Below are positions 1-14,889 of a stretch of DNA of 64,000 nucleotides, one piece after another. The stretch is taken from the NCBI GenBank assembly GCA_015478945.1, contig JABUQX010042048.1:1-64000 (forward strand), written 5' to 3'. The translations under genes were made by a program, and so were the position numbers. Each line of letters opens with the position of its first letter. Position 1 is the first letter of the stretch. The notes beneath the pieces were generated by a model. It was not told the DNA's origin. It ran no database searches and saw only the letters and a list, made by a program, of their open reading frames with translations. This stretch comes from Trachelipus rathkii (lineage: Eukaryota; Arthropoda; Malacostraca; Isopoda; Trachelipodidae).

Positions 1-149
1 TGAACAATATAATTAAAATTTAATCGTTTGCTATTTGTACTATAAATATATTATATATATATATATATAGTATATATATATATATAATATATATATATTA
101 AAGTATTTAGTAGCTCATTGTAGCTATTCAAAATTATATCTAATAATAG

Positions 150-180
<31 letters not shown>

Positions 181-230
181 AGTAATATGTAAGCCCTGGG
201 TTATTTATGACGAAAAATTCATAACTGTAT
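1..230. repeat. TA-rich microsatellite tracts
   Basis: Short interrupted (TA)n tracts lie at about 50-105 and 150-185. No coding sequence or element ends are seen. Confidence 0.8.
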
Positions 231-259
231 TTTTTCATTATTCACACGTTAACATTTTT

Positions 260-830
260 AATACAGGAGCAATTAAATCTTTTTATTAATTAAAAAACTA
301 AAACTATTGTTATTTTATATCCTTAGTAAGCTAGCTTTCGTCCCATTTTTCTTGGGACCTCTTCAGGCAAAAGGAAAGGAAATTTTTCATGAAGCGACCC
401 CGCTTGTGAAGTTAAATCCTAGTTCCGGTAGTTCAATTTTTTAATGGTATTGCTGAAGTATTTAGATAATTTCAAATATTCATTTCAAAACCAATTAGGA
501 ATATCAACAATAATAATAACCGCAAAATATTGGAATCATTCTGCATATACAACTCAAACAATTACAATAAACAACCAGGCGAAGTAAAAATTGACTTTAT
601 ACAAAATGAAATTTTGAAATTATCTAAATACTTCAGCAATACCATTAAAAAATTGAGCTACCAACTAGATGATTTAACTTCACAAGCGGTTGAAAGTTCA
701 GTGAAAAATTTTCCTTCTTCTTTTGCCTGAAAGCAGGCCCAATAAAAGGTCTCCTTCACTCATCTTACTAAGGATATTAAATTAAATTATTTTAGTTTTA
801 TTAATAAAAAGATTAATTTGCTCCTGGTAT
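260..830. repeat. Long inverted repeat (hairpin) with 115-bp spacer
   Basis: The left arm (about 260-486) and the right arm (about 603-830) are imperfect reverse complements over some 225 bp. Matching blocks include ATCCTTAGTAAG, CTTCAGGCAAAAG, CCGCTTGTGAAGTTAAAT, CAATTTTTTAATGGTATTGC and TGAAGTATTTAGATAATTTC on the left, all found reversed on the right. A 66-codon open frame at 530-730 lies mostly within the spacer and right arm and is probably a by-product. No transposase or recognisable target duplication was seen. It could be a foldback element or an inverted duplication. Confidence 0.85.
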
Positions 831-2540
831 ATGAAAAGTGGTGAGGCCGACGGAATAGCTGCATCACAACTAAATCGAAAATAAATACCCTTTCTCAGCT
901 TAAGTATACCCTTCTTTAAGTCATCACTAATCCAAACCCACCAAGGGCTATCAACTATTTACACTATAAAAATTCTATAACTATGGGCAAGGCTCAAACC
1001 AAACTTCATGCAGTAACGGCAAGAATTCACTTGTCCATCGCCATTACTATATGTTCTCGATCTACTTGCTTCCGAGTAGTGAATTTACTAAGGTCGAATT
1101 AGGCAGATTCTTTTTAAACTACAGCTCTCACTCTACTCGTGATATAACTATAGTAAGATCTTCAAACCTCCGAATATCATCACCCTTAGTTGATCTATCT
1201 GCTAACTTCAGTCTATGAGTTCTCAAAGATATCTAAATATATCTTTTTCGTACTAAACCCCCTTCTCACTGGTAATGCCTAACAGGTAACCTCCCAACTC
1301 CTATAATGGTGGAACCGTTTAGAGACCACACTATTCTGAAATTGGATAATGTCCTTATATTACTTCATCTCTCATATGTGGAACGTGATATCTAAGATGC
1401 GCCTGCTGCGGCCTCAGCGTCAAGGGTAATGACATATGTGTATCGCCTGAGTCTATAATAATACACAATTTTATATACATAATTGGTTATGAGCATACAA
1501 TATGCACTAGTGTGTCACCTCTCAACTTGAGAAGGTTTATCCACAATAAGTAGTCAATAAGCTAAAGCTGGAAAATCACCTGTCAGACTTACTCCTAAAA
1601 TTTCAAGAAATTGTAGAACGTGCAATATACTGCCCGGGGTGCTTCGCTCATAAGATTGTTTCGCAGATATGTACGTATCTTTTTATTAAATAACCACGTT
1701 GATACTCCCACCTATTCTTATTTGTTTATTCACAGCTAATATTACTATTATCTAAATTTTAACTATCTATAATTATAGAACGATATATCTGAGTGTATAT
1801 GAGATATGCCGTGGCTCTTCAGAAAAGATTATTAGTTCTAAATAGCCCTGATATTTCGCGGTAAGAATTCATTGGCCATCCGAATCTCATACATGTTCAC
1901 ATTCGATTTCTGTCTCACCTGTTGACCGCAAATAGTGGTATGTATGTTCTCCACACTACCAGAATGAGCGATACACTATGTCCGGCAACAGCGTGCAAAC
2001 GACGCGTAGAGACAGGTGAAAAAGGCTAGGGTATCGAAAAGCTTCCCATATCGAGCATCGTTGACATTTACACTACGAATACAAAAAAGAACCCGCACAC
2101 CACCATGGTGATATTAATTCTAAATTAAAATTTAAAATTTGTAAGAGGAACTCTTAAAGAATGTGTATGAATTACTCTTTGAGATAAAGAGTTCGTATTT
2201 GTAAGCGAGAAAAAGTGTCGATGCTTTACGCCTGGAATGTAATAAGGAAGAAGACTCCAATTTTAAAGTATATGACTTACTGTTAAAAAAAAAAAAAAGT
2301 AACTCAAAGCAGTGGAAAAGGTGATTGTCTAACCCCCTATCAACCCCCTCCTTGTCATGTATGTTAGGCTACTGAAAATGTAACATCAGAAAAGATCTCA
2401 GTCTGAGCCCTCATATCGAGGAATCCTGCCCGCACCATCCATGCTGTTCTCTCGTAAATGCGGGCTGAATGCCTCTCGTCTCATCCTCGTAATTCTCTCT
2501 TTCGTCTCTGTGCTCTCTCGGTCTCTCTGCGTCTCGTTCG
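831..2540. other. Unrecognised intronic or intergenic sequence
   Basis: I see no long open frame, LINE piece or element terminus here. Composition is closer to average than in the AT-rich surroundings. Nothing can be assigned. Confidence 0.4.
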
Positions 2541-2690
2541 TCTCTCACACACACCACACACACTACACACACACACACACACCACACGTCACACGCATCA
2601 CATCACACACACTACCATCAACCAGCCACTACGTTCACGTCCCGTCACGAACAACGCCACATGTCAGACGCTCATGTCACGCAGCGCACC
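2540..2690. repeat. (CA)n / CACACA-rich low-complexity tract
   Basis: A degenerate CA microsatellite (ACACACACAC cores near 2550-2585) continues as CATCACA and CGTCACG variants. The overlapping open frames of 81 and 123 codons are His/Thr-rich translations of this tract and are not believed to be genes. Confidence 0.75.
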
Positions 2691-2819
2691 GTGCAGTGAC
2701 TAAGGCGCCTGTAATTGCTAAACCTGGAGGAAATGATACCAACTCGATACCTTCCAATACCATAGTTCCTGGTGTAGTTGAACCATATAGCCGCGAAATA
2801 GGAAAAAGTTGAAAATAAT

Positions 2820-5800
2820 CATGTCTGCAATATACAACTCACATCGCCCAGATTTGTATGACAGACATCTGAATATTGAAATGTTTTTAGACAAAAAAGT
2901 GCTTTATTTTACTAAGAATTAGGCATTGCTTCGTCGTGCTTCTATGTGACACCAGAACTCCTGGTGCGATATTATGGTACCAGACAGTAATCTAAACTTG
3001 TACCGAGCCCCTGTCCTAATAAAGCCTAATAAAAGGTATATGTACGTAGATTATATATATATAATATACATGGAAGTTCATGAGGGAGTACGAATACTCT
3101 TTTTACCATCTTAATTAGTGACAACAGCTTAGTATTTAATAGTCCTACCCCAAAGACCTGTGAGAAAAAGATTCCGATAAAGTGAGCAGATACAACAAAA
3201 GACCAATACGCTGGACCTCGGTTACTAATATCCGGTTATAATATAATTAAATGAGAAATTAATAGGAGTTACTATGGGCCGCTACCTACTAGATCATGAA
3301 GGAGCCGTCAGCCTTATTCCTCAATAATCATTATCAGATAATACTCGCGCCATCACCGATAATACGTGCATATCACCCGGGATGAATAATAATATGACAT
3401 GACATTATACCTGATGAAAGGCCTACTCGTCACGGGGTATATATAGTATATAATATATATATAATATTATATATATATATATATAGTATATAGATTATTG
3501 AATTGTTTACGCATGATTGTTGTACATAAGATTCTCTATGATAACCAGTAAGAAAGCTTGGGAAGCATGTTAAAAAAAAAACAAAAACACCAGAGCTTTC
3601 TGAGCAGTCATTGTATTAATACATTTTTTGAGACATATATATATATATATATATATATCAATTAGTTCTGGAAGTGAATTTATAAATTGCTTTAGGGTCA
3701 ATGTATTTGCTGCTCCGCGGTACTAATCACGTCTCAACCGTTAATTTATCAACAAGATTTCTGTCACACCAGATAGTAACTCATTTTGATTCGTCTGTTC
3801 TCATCTATACGCTTTAGTCACCTATTCTCACTCCTTATCCTCTTTAGTCGTTATCAATCTATTGTACCTGGTGTGTACACCTCGTTTTTTTTTAATTAGT
3901 ATAAATAATTGTATGATTTTATTCTTTTTTTTCGTTATAAGAACAATAAAAATAGTGATCAGAGCAATTATCAGTTATAGCATTTGTGATATAATTAGAT
4001 TAAGTATGTTCATGGCTATTTTACTCTTTATATAGACCGATTCGTGATGACTCTCAGATGAGTGTGAAATATCACTACTCTCCTTTCTCTGCCTCCTAAT
4101 GACCCCTCGCGATACAGTCATAGCCGGTGTCAGGCTGGCCTGCTTCCTTCTGACACGCACCAGGATGTCAAACTCACAAAGCTTTATTGAGTTTCACACC
4201 TAAACAGAGCTTATCTACCTACATTAAGTTATTAAAGAGTCATAATCGCATCAATAATCCACCACAAACTCACTCCTCCAAGTCTCAATAGTAGTCCTCT
4301 ATCAAATAGGCAATAAGAGCGTGAATAAACGCGCACACCTCGTATTATTAGGTAACGTGCATCATAATAAAAATAACCAAAGCAGATTAAGAGTATATAT
4401 TAATAACCTCTATTTTATTATAATTATAATAAAACACACATATTACTATTACTCAACCAAATGTCATGATTGTATCTAAGATAAAGAGATAACTGACACT
4501 AGCTGTAGATAAATGAGGAACCTAAAGATTATGAATCTAGAGAGAAAATGCTCCTACAACATATAATTAAGTCAAACGGTAAGCAATACACATTAACCTA
4601 GATTAGCAATAATTAGACAGAATCGCTACTGTATTCAAATAATTACCACAGAGATTATTAGACTATATTGAGAGATCACTCTTAATACTAGCGCTCAAAG
4701 CCCTTTTTTTTAATATTGTCATTTAAAGTACTCAAACGTCTCCATGTAGTTAAGAAGTGACTTCGATATCACGTGCTACAGAATAACTCTCTATGGCGAA
4801 TATATATATATATATTATAGTATTAATATTATATATAATATAGTTTAAGGCCGTCCCTACTCTACTGCATCTGTGGATCCATTACAAAACTAGAAGTCTG
4901 ACCCGCTATTCATCCTACTTAACATTAGGAGCCTTCGATCGTATCTTTCACTACCTGAGGGTAAGCCTTGAAAGTATGAAGCCTATATGTATGATGCCAC
5001 TCTCTTCTATCTCTAGTATTAGAAACTTAATATTTTTATCTCAGAATATAGTTTAATATTTCTCACGCATTTTCTATATACCCCAATTAACTCTGCTCTC
5101 ACCTGACACGATCGTGCTATTTAAGGTAATAGTCCCATGTAATTAATTAACCTATAATTAAATACTCACTCATAGCAATACGGTTATTCAATTGAGTGAT
5201 AATTCTATCATGTAACATTACCCTTATTTCCTAATAAAAATAGGTATGCTGCACCGTTATCTCATAATCAAGGTAAATATTAAGGGATCTACACCTATAG
5301 TTATATATTACTATACCGCACCCGGCTCCACCATATGCTGGCCTAGGACCTCCTCTACTCACTACAAAGCAAGTCTAATAGGTGAGTGCAACCAAAATAC
5401 CTCCCTAGACCCTCAATATATATACTACCATAATCACCCAAATATAATCCAAGAGACAAGATTCGCGTCCTAGGAACCGCAAAGCAGACAGCAATTGACT
5501 ACCTCTAATCACCTAAATAAAACGATTACCTTTACAAAAAATTTTATAACTTCGATCTATATAACATATCCTATAATGTTTTTACTACACTCATGTAATT
5601 AAAATTTATAAGTACCCTTAGTAATGTTATATCACAACAATAAGATGAATTCCTGACCTTGTATGCGATATCAATTCGCTGAGTACAGAGTAGAACGTGA
5701 ACAGTAGACAGTGACGTGCGCTGCGTAGCGTTGCAGTCCGCGATAGCGTATAAAGTGGCCTGGTAATGAGATGGTGTGAGTGTTCCGCTGAGCTTTGTTA

Positions 5801-7320
5801 GCGGAAGATTTTGATGTGATAATATATTATATAATTCAAGCATGATTACATGGATCTGTGTATGTGTGATCGAATATGTGCTCGCATAGAAAAAACCCAA
5901 AACAAAAAAAGAAAACAAATCAGAGGGTAGGAATTATACCAAAAGGATATTGAGTAGATGCAGTGAGCAGTGAGAGAGAGAGAGAGAGGAGAAGTGTAGT
6001 GACCGAGAGGAAGTAGAAGTGAGTGAGATGTAGATTGAGAGTCTCAAGTAATTCTCTGACTTCATATCTAGTAATGTACATAAGTAGGTAAGCATCCTAT
6101 TTCCTGCTAGAATACTGATTTCTTGATTTGGAGTAGTTGACAAGACATATTAAAACATTTCTCTAATAATTATTATCAAAAGCAACACATAATTCCGCAT
6201 TACAAATACGAACATATATATCTACCACAAAATATATTAACAAATATCATTAATAAATAAATTATACCTTAAAATAAGCAATTCAATATTATAGAAAATA
6301 AAAAATACACTGATAATAATCTATCAATCCTCTCTAAGTTGTCTTAGCTTGACAGCCTTTTGACTCCTTCTCGTGTGCGTTCCCGTTGAGTTATGGGTAC
6401 ATATCCGTGAGCTAAGTCACTTAAGTGTGTAGATTTTATTTTCACCTTAATTAACTACAATGAAATGAAAATAAGTAACTATGTAAAATAAATCAATATT
6501 TCGAATCTAGTATGCTTAATAATTAAATAATAATGACTATTAATATGAAAGGTAAATTTGGTTATTTCAAAATTAAAACTAATTACCAAATTAATAAGAA
6601 GTATTCATCTGATATAGAGGTCACAAATAAATTAAAGTAGACAATCAATATTTAATCCAATACATAAAACATATAGCATCCTATCAATGGCAAACAATCT
6701 TAATGACATGTCGATAGCACCAAATTTTTTTCTCACAATTCCTATTAATATCTTAACCCAAGAAGGCAATTACAATATGCCACGTCTTTCCTTTAACCTA
6801 ATCATCATATTTTCTTTAATAACCTCTCAACCACAGAAATAATAAAACCTCAAGAAAATCGCATTTAATAACAACAGAGTAATCCATATTTTACATTATA
6901 ATAATCTAGGAGAGAAACTTGCTTCTCACACTTTCCCATGGACCTTGCTAAAGACCACGCTAGGGTCTCTATCTTAGAACCTACTCTATTATTTATTTAT
7001 GTATATTATTAATACTTATATATTGAGCTATTAATTATAATACCATAATAATCTCTGGGATTTTAGGGATCTTGGGGTTATCCAGTACTATTAAATGATC
7101 TCTTCTATACTATACCTTATAATCTTCTCTACTGAATTGTAATATCTCTATAGGCTATTTGTAGTATCTATTATGTAACATTTTACCATCAAAAAGTTAC
7201 CAATTTATAAAGAACTTTCTTTGCTAATGATTAATTTTATGAGAAATTACTGATTACAAGGAACCAAGTAAAAACAGCATGAAAGAAGTAAAGATAATAT
7301 TATAACTTTGAAAGGTTACA
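2820..7320. other. Unrecognised sequence with small TA and GA tracts
   Basis: Only simple repeats are recognisable: (TA)n near 3440-3490, 3635-3660 and 4800-4850, and (GA)n at about 5970-5988. The last INTS2 exon(s) would be expected on the minus strand in or beyond this stretch, but no frame matches the family C-terminus. There are no LINE copies, in contrast to the rest of the window. Confidence 0.4.
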
Positions 7321-7395
7321 ATCAATGCTAATGATATTTATTGAGCTGTACAGAAGCATTAATCAAAATTAATAAACAAATTGGAAGCAACATAC

Positions 7396-7615
7396 CTGCA
7401 AGCAATGTTGATAGGGTATTTATAACTAATCTTGAAATGCTGAGAGTTGAAGGCATAGCGTTTTGTAAGGCTAAATGTGATGCTAATTCCATTGCAAAAA
7501 GTTGTTTTTCTATGTCTGGAAGCTGAAGTAATTCGGGTATCCAACTAAGTCCCACAGCAATATGCATAGATGGAACGCCTTCAACCATTGGACCAATTAA
7601 TTCAATTGAATAACC
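7396..7615 (-). CDS. INTS2: INTS2 exon
   Basis: This 220-bp exon sits between acceptor TTTATAG|GGTTAT and donor GCTTGCAG|GTATGT. It encodes GYSIELIGPMVEGVPSMHIA, then WIPELLQLPDIEKQLFAMEL and finally LSISRLVINTLSTLLAG. It aligns along its length with the INTS2 segment containing IPSMHICLDFIPELI, EKQIFAIQLLSHL and LSVARLAVNVMGTLL. It begins in phase 0, as required by the exon ending at 26693, and ends in phase 1. The remaining C-terminal block of INTS2 (about 90-100 residues in vertebrates) is not found to the left within the window. Confidence 0.95.
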
Positions 7616-7633
7616 CTATAAATTTCATATGCA

Positions 7634-7635
<2 letters not shown>

Positions 7636-7705
<70 letters not shown>

Positions 7706-8110
7706 TCATATATGCTACTATGTGTAATATACCTTAGCTATATATATATACTTATATAACAATATATATATATATAATAATATAACATATATATATATAT
7801 ATATATAGCAATAACATATATATATATATATATAACTGTATATATATATATATATAAATCTATAACATATATATATATATATATATATTATGTATGCCAG
7901 CCAGCTAATATGCATAACTAACCAATATATACCAACCTTGCTATGCCTTGCTATAACAACCAGCCAGCCTTAATATATAATAATATATAATAATATATAT
8001 ATATATATAATAATATATATATATATATGTATATATATGTTAATATAACTTAGAAGAAATATATATATATGTATAATATATAACTACTATATATGTAACT
8101 GTATATATGC
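7636..8110. repeat. (TA)n arrays downstream of LINE 3' end
   Basis: A nearly pure (TA)n array spans 7638-7702, and interrupted TATATA blocks continue to 8105. Short CCAGCCAG and CTTGCTATG words lie between them. The array directly abuts the 3' end of the LINE copy that begins at 8119. Confidence 0.85.
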
Positions 8111-8121
8111 TGCTATATACC

Positions 8122-9576
8122 TTACATAGCATTTCTGCCCCTGGGCCACCTTATTTGAGGGGCCACACCGCCTCCAGAAAAGCCAGCCACCGCTCTTGGG
8201 CGGTTCCACAGGTCAAGAATAGAAGTTACAGCAAAGGTGGTACGGGGAGCGTCGAGGGCGGGGCACTCCAGAAGGAAGTGCTCTATTGTGTCCGGGGATA
8301 TACGACATCTAGTGCAAATGGGGGATATAACGTTGTCTAGTTTGAATCTGAATTTATATTGCATAAGATTTGGGTGGTGGCCTGATCTGCTCCGGGCGAG
8401 GTTAATTTGGTTTCTTCTGGACAGTGATTCTTCTGTAGGGGAGATGTTTGGGGATGGGGTGTTTAGTAGATTGTTATTGGGGCGATTTTGTAGATATGTG
8501 TTAGTTAATTGGGTATGGATGTGAGAGAGCCAAGACCTATTTGGGGGTGGGGGAGGAATGTTGTTGTAGATGTCATTATAAAGTTTGGCTGGTGAGGAGG
8601 GGGGGGATTTTAGTCTGTGTCGGGGGGGGTTGGAGAGTATTTGGTGGCATGGATGGGTTGGATTGAGTGTTTTCTGGAAAAATTGTGTCCCTACCATGTT
8701 CAAATGGGTAGGGATGGGAAGGATGTGTGTCTCGTCATGTAAATGCTGGATGGGGGTTGTTTTCGTACATCCAGTGATTATTCTTAGGGCAATGTTTTGT
8801 GTAACTTGCAATTTATTTATGTTGGATTGTGATAGTGCTGGGAACCATGCGGGGGAGGCATAATTTATATTAGTTCTGTGGAGTTGTTTGTAGATTGTGG
8901 TAAGGGTGTGTTTTCTGTCGCTGAAGTTGTGTTGGGAGAGAGTTCGGAGGGTGTTTAATTTCCGTTGGGTTGAGGAAGTAATTTGGTCGATGTGGGGGGA
9001 GAAAGTCATATGTGTGTCGTAAGTGAGTCCTAATATTTTTGGGGTTTTGTTTAGGGGAAGGGGGTTGTTGTTCAAATAGACTATTGGGTGGAATGAGGAT
9101 TGGTGGCGGTCAGTGGTTAGGAGGGTAATGGAGGATTTAAGGGGGGAAGCTGTCATTCTATTGGTGAGTAGCCAAGTTTCTAATAATTGTAGGTATTCTT
9201 GGGTGTGCTGGGTGGCTGTGTTTACAAGTGGATGTTGGGAAATGAGACTGATGTCGTCTGCGTAAGTGATTAGTTTGGTGGATTGGTTGGTAGGGGTGGG
9301 CAGATCTGCTGTAAAGAGATTGAAGAGGAATGGAGAGAGAATGGCGCCCTGTGGTACGCCGTTTTGCAGTTTGATGGAGTGTGAGAGGGTGTTTTTATGG
9401 AGGACTTTGGCATATCTATTGGTAAGGAAATTTGAAAGCCACTTTTTATCATTGTTTTCTAGGGGGGATTGAAGAATTTTTTTGTATAAGGATATATGTG
9501 GGGACAGTGTCAAAGGCTTTGTTAATGTCGATGGCTGTAAGTATGGATCTGTGTGATGGGGATTGGTTGAAGCCAT
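8122..9576 (-). pseudogene. LINE reverse transcriptase, C-terminal two thirds
   Basis: This 484-codon open frame runs from just after the RT fingers, through GVPQGAILSPFLFNLF and the catalytic YADD motif, to the thumb and connection region. The latter includes a QNIALRIITGCTKTTPIQHL block typical of arthropod Jockey-like elements. It ends with a Cys-x2-Cys / His-x4-Cys motif and a DLWNRPRAVAGF tail. RNase H was not recognised. The upstream RT part is in another frame at 9580-9954, so one indel separates them. Confidence 0.88.
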
Positions 9577-9579
9577 TAA

Positions 9580-9954
9580 TTATGTGTTGTGTGAGGGAGG
9601 TGAGGGCTGTTGTTGTTGAATGGTTTCCTTTAAATCCATGTTGGAATTCTGGGAGGGTGATGTGTGGGGATATTTTTTTAATATTAGTTTCTCCAGCAGT
9701 TTGCTGATGGTGGAGAGAAGAGAGATTGGGCGATAGGAGGATGGGGAATTGGGGTCTTTTTTAGGTTTCAATTTTGGGATAATGAATGCTTGTTTCCAGA
9801 TTGGGGGTATATAATTAAGTTTCCAGGATTTGTTAAAGATTTCTGTGATGAGAAGAATTGCTTTTCCTCCTAGGTGTTTCAGGTGGAAGTTTGAGATTGA
9901 GTCTGGTCCTGTTGCTGGTGAATTTTTAAGGGTTTTGATTGTCTCTGATATCAT
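9580..9954 (-). pseudogene. LINE reverse transcriptase, N-terminal part
   Basis: This 124-codon frame includes NSPATGPDSISNFHLKHLGG and SYRPISLLSTISKLLEKLIL, the RT segments that precede the palm. It is joined by a frameshift to the downstream frame at 9576. The last ~30 residues run out of frame. It is not expected to be functional. Confidence 0.85.
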
Positions 9955-10014
9955 ATTGTATCAAAGGAGGTGGAGGGTTGTGATCTGAGGGAAGTTTTTT
10001 GAGTTGTTTTTTTG

Positions 10015-11003
10015 TTACTCTATTAATGAGGAGAGTAGGTTTACGGGAGATATTAGCGTAGTGTTTTGCGAGGCTGTCTGCTTGTTGTTTTGAGGAAGAG
10101 GAGGAGAGTTGTCGGGCAAGGATGGGGATTCGTGTGAGGGAGGGGGGTTGTTTTGTGAGTTGTTTAGTTTTTTGATAACCTGCCAGGTTCTCTTATTATC
10201 AATGCGTGAGATGTTGTTTTGTAGGTATTCTGTAAATTTGTTAGTAGTGTTAGTGGTTATGAGATTAGAGATCTGAGTGTTTAGGTTAGTTATTTGGTTA
10301 GTGATTAATGTGGTGTATGGTCTGAGTTTTCGGAGGGAGTTTCTTTGTTTAATAAGTTGACTGATTTCGGGGGATAGTTTGGGATTGTAGGATTTTCTGT
10401 GACCCTTAGGTATGTAGAGGTTGGCTGATTTGATGATTGTGTTGTTTAAATGAATGATGGAGGTGTTTAATGTTGTTATGTCATGTATTGGTGTAGGGTT
10501 TATATGGGATTCAATATGGTTAGTAAATTCTGTCCAGTTAGCTTTTTTGTAGTTGGTAAATGTGGTGGTCTTTTTTTTGGGGGTTTGGTGGGGGGAGGTC
10601 AGAGATATGAGGATAGGGAGATGATCTGATTGTAGGTCGGTGGTTGTGTCCCAGGTTAATCTGTGATGTAGGGAGGGGGAACAAAATGTGACGTCTGGTG
10701 AGGTGGGAGATTGGTTGGCTTGGGGAGGGATTCTGGTGGGGAGTTTTTTGGAGTTAAGGATATTCAGGGATTCCAATTCATTAAGGATATGGTTGCCCCG
10801 GGGATCAGATGGGTAGTCCTCATACCAGGCAGTGTGGTGGGCATTTAAGTCGCCTCCAAGGATGAGATTTGGGTATGTAGCTATTGTTGATAGGGGGGGT
10901 GTGAGGTTGTTTGGGGGCGGGTTTGGGGTGGTCGGGTGGCGAATATAAAGGTTGAAGATGTTGTAGGTGGTCTTGTTCAGGAGTATGGAACAAGATTGGG
11001 ATT
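10015..11003 (-). pseudogene. LINE AP endonuclease, C-terminal part
   Basis: The frame encodes the exonuclease-endonuclease-phosphatase fold from about its middle: LILGGDLNAHHTAWYED (Asp/Asn catalytic pair), PDVTFCS, and SDHLPILISL (the SDH motif). A linker with basic helices leads to RT. The longer open frame reported upstream is only an Ile-Tyr translation of the (TA)n array. The N-terminal half of the endonuclease has been lost at that array. Confidence 0.85.
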
Positions 11004-12402
<1,399 letters not shown>

Positions 12403-12404
12403 AT

Positions 12405-13579
<1,175 letters not shown>

Positions 13580-13605
13580 TGGACAAAGTTACTTAACGCG
13601 AACAC

Positions 13606-13852
13606 GGAACGGGAGGTCGGATCAAAAAGAATTTTCACAGGTAGCATCTATGATACATAAACAGATGTTCTAGGGGCGAAATGATTTTATTTTTTTTATT
13701 TATTTTTTTTACCCATGTTTTTGGGGCGAAATTAGGTTAGGTTAGGTTAAGTTAAGTTAAGTTAGGTTAGGTCAGGTATAAAAAAAAAAAAATCATTTCG
13801 CCCCTAAAACATCTATTTATGTATCATAGAGGCTACCTGTGAACTCCCGTTC
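13606..13852. mobile_element. MITE-like inverted-repeat element with telomere-like core
   Basis: The left arm contains GAACGGGAG and then TTCACAGGTAGC...ATGATACATAAACAGATGTT and TAGGGGCGAAATGATTTTAT. The right arm is its reverse complement, ending CTACCTGTGAACTCCCGTTC. The left arm has an extra ~18 bp. The core at 13732-13775 is a run of TTAGGT and TTAAGT hexamers, related to the arthropod TTAGG telomere repeat. No open frame is present. The family is unknown. Confidence 0.8.
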
Positions 13853-13868
13853 AAAGACGATAAAAATA

Positions 13869-13970
<102 letters not shown>

Positions 13971-14318
13971 TTCTTTCTTTCTTCACCTTCCTCTTTGCCC
14001 CAAGATTGGGGGTAAGGTGCTGTACAAGCATCGGAAAAGAGAAGCAGTAGGAGAACATGACAAACGTCGAAAAGAAAGCCCAGCCTTACCGCCCCCTCTG
14101 TACCATTAATTAGTGAGAGCTCGTCACAGACAGAAAATCCACCCTAGAGCTTCATGGGACCGCGACCGGACCCTCACCTGTTCAAATCGTCAATGTAAGG
14201 AGGTTCATCCCCTGGCCCAGGTGGGCCCAACCATGCTCCATACAAAACCCCGCCAATCTCTCCTATCATGCACCTTTATTCTCGCCTCTGCCAAACTCAC
14301 ATTTCTCTCCTTCAGACA

Positions 14319-14699
14319 TTAGTTCACCGACTCAATCCACTTTCTCTTCGGTCTCCCAGCCGGTCGGTTCCCAACACACTCACCACTATACATCCGCTTA
14401 AACAACCGACTATCATTCATCCTTTCCACATGACCAAACCATCTCAACATACTTTCATTTATTCTCTCATTTACCCCTTTCTTCACACCACACAACTCTC
14501 TAGTACGTTCATTCCTCATTTTATCAATTCTTCTCACACCTAGCACACCCCTAAGATTGTCCATCTGAACACATTGAACTTTAGATCTATACTTCTTATT
14601 CCAGACCATAGTCTCACTACCATACAATAACACAGGTAACAACATACCCTCATGTAAGACCCTAGCGCACTCAAGACTTAGTCCCTTTACATTCACCAA
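14319..14699 (-). pseudogene. RTE-like LINE C-terminal domain
   Basis: The frame encodes SLECARVLHEGMLLPVLLYG, VQCVQMDNLRGVLGVRRIDK and SMLRWFGHVERMNDSRLFKR, then GRPKRKW. This post-RT domain is the most repeated coding segment in the window. Its function in the family is not established here. It is separated from RT by a frameshift near 14750. Confidence 0.9.
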
Positions 14700-14889
14700 C
14701 GATTTAATTGCACCACCTTCCTGCCATTCACAACTTTCCTACTACACTCTTCATCGTCCGTTCTTTTTCATCCAACATATACCTAAATATTTAAACTCAG
14801 ACACTTGTTCCTGGCACTCACCATCTAACTTGTAACTTCACACTGAGGTGTCCTGCTCCTAATATAACCTTACTCTTATCCGTTTGCTT

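Larger units (their letters stand above)
8119..11003 (-). mobile_element. Non-LTR retrotransposon (Jockey/I-superfamily-like LINE), 5'-truncated
   Basis: A single minus-strand LINE copy carries, in order, the C-terminal half of an AP endonuclease, a full reverse transcriptase and a C-terminal zinc-knuckle-like segment. Key motifs are GGDLNAHH and SDHLPI (endonuclease), SYRPISLLSTISKLLEKLIL, GVPQGAILSPFLFNLF and YADDISL (reverse transcriptase), and CTRCRI...HFLLECP (Cys/His motif near the end). The frame is broken near 9576 and near 9960-10015, so it is a pseudogene. The 5' end is cut by a 210-bp (TA)n array at 11004. The clade label is inferred from motif style and has not been tested by a tree. 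Confidence 0.9.

Noticed and set aside
530..730. 66-codon frame in the hairpin
   Set aside because: It overlaps the right arm of the inverted repeat and resembles no known protein.
2441..2812. 123-codon and overlapping 81-codon open frames, His/Thr-rich
   Set aside because: They are translations of a degenerate CA microsatellite; there is no domain, splice or codon signal.
5571..5918. 115-codon minus-strand frame as a possible INTS2 C-terminal exon
   Set aside because: It matches no part of the expected INTS2 C-terminal block, and no phase-1 acceptor giving a family-like sequence was found.
7718..7915. 65-codon Tyr/Ile-rich frame
   Set aside because: Microsatellite translation.
13732..13775. 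Interstitial telomere or chromosome end
   Set aside because: The run is only ~44 bp, degenerate, and enclosed by inverted repeats, so it belongs to a small mobile element.
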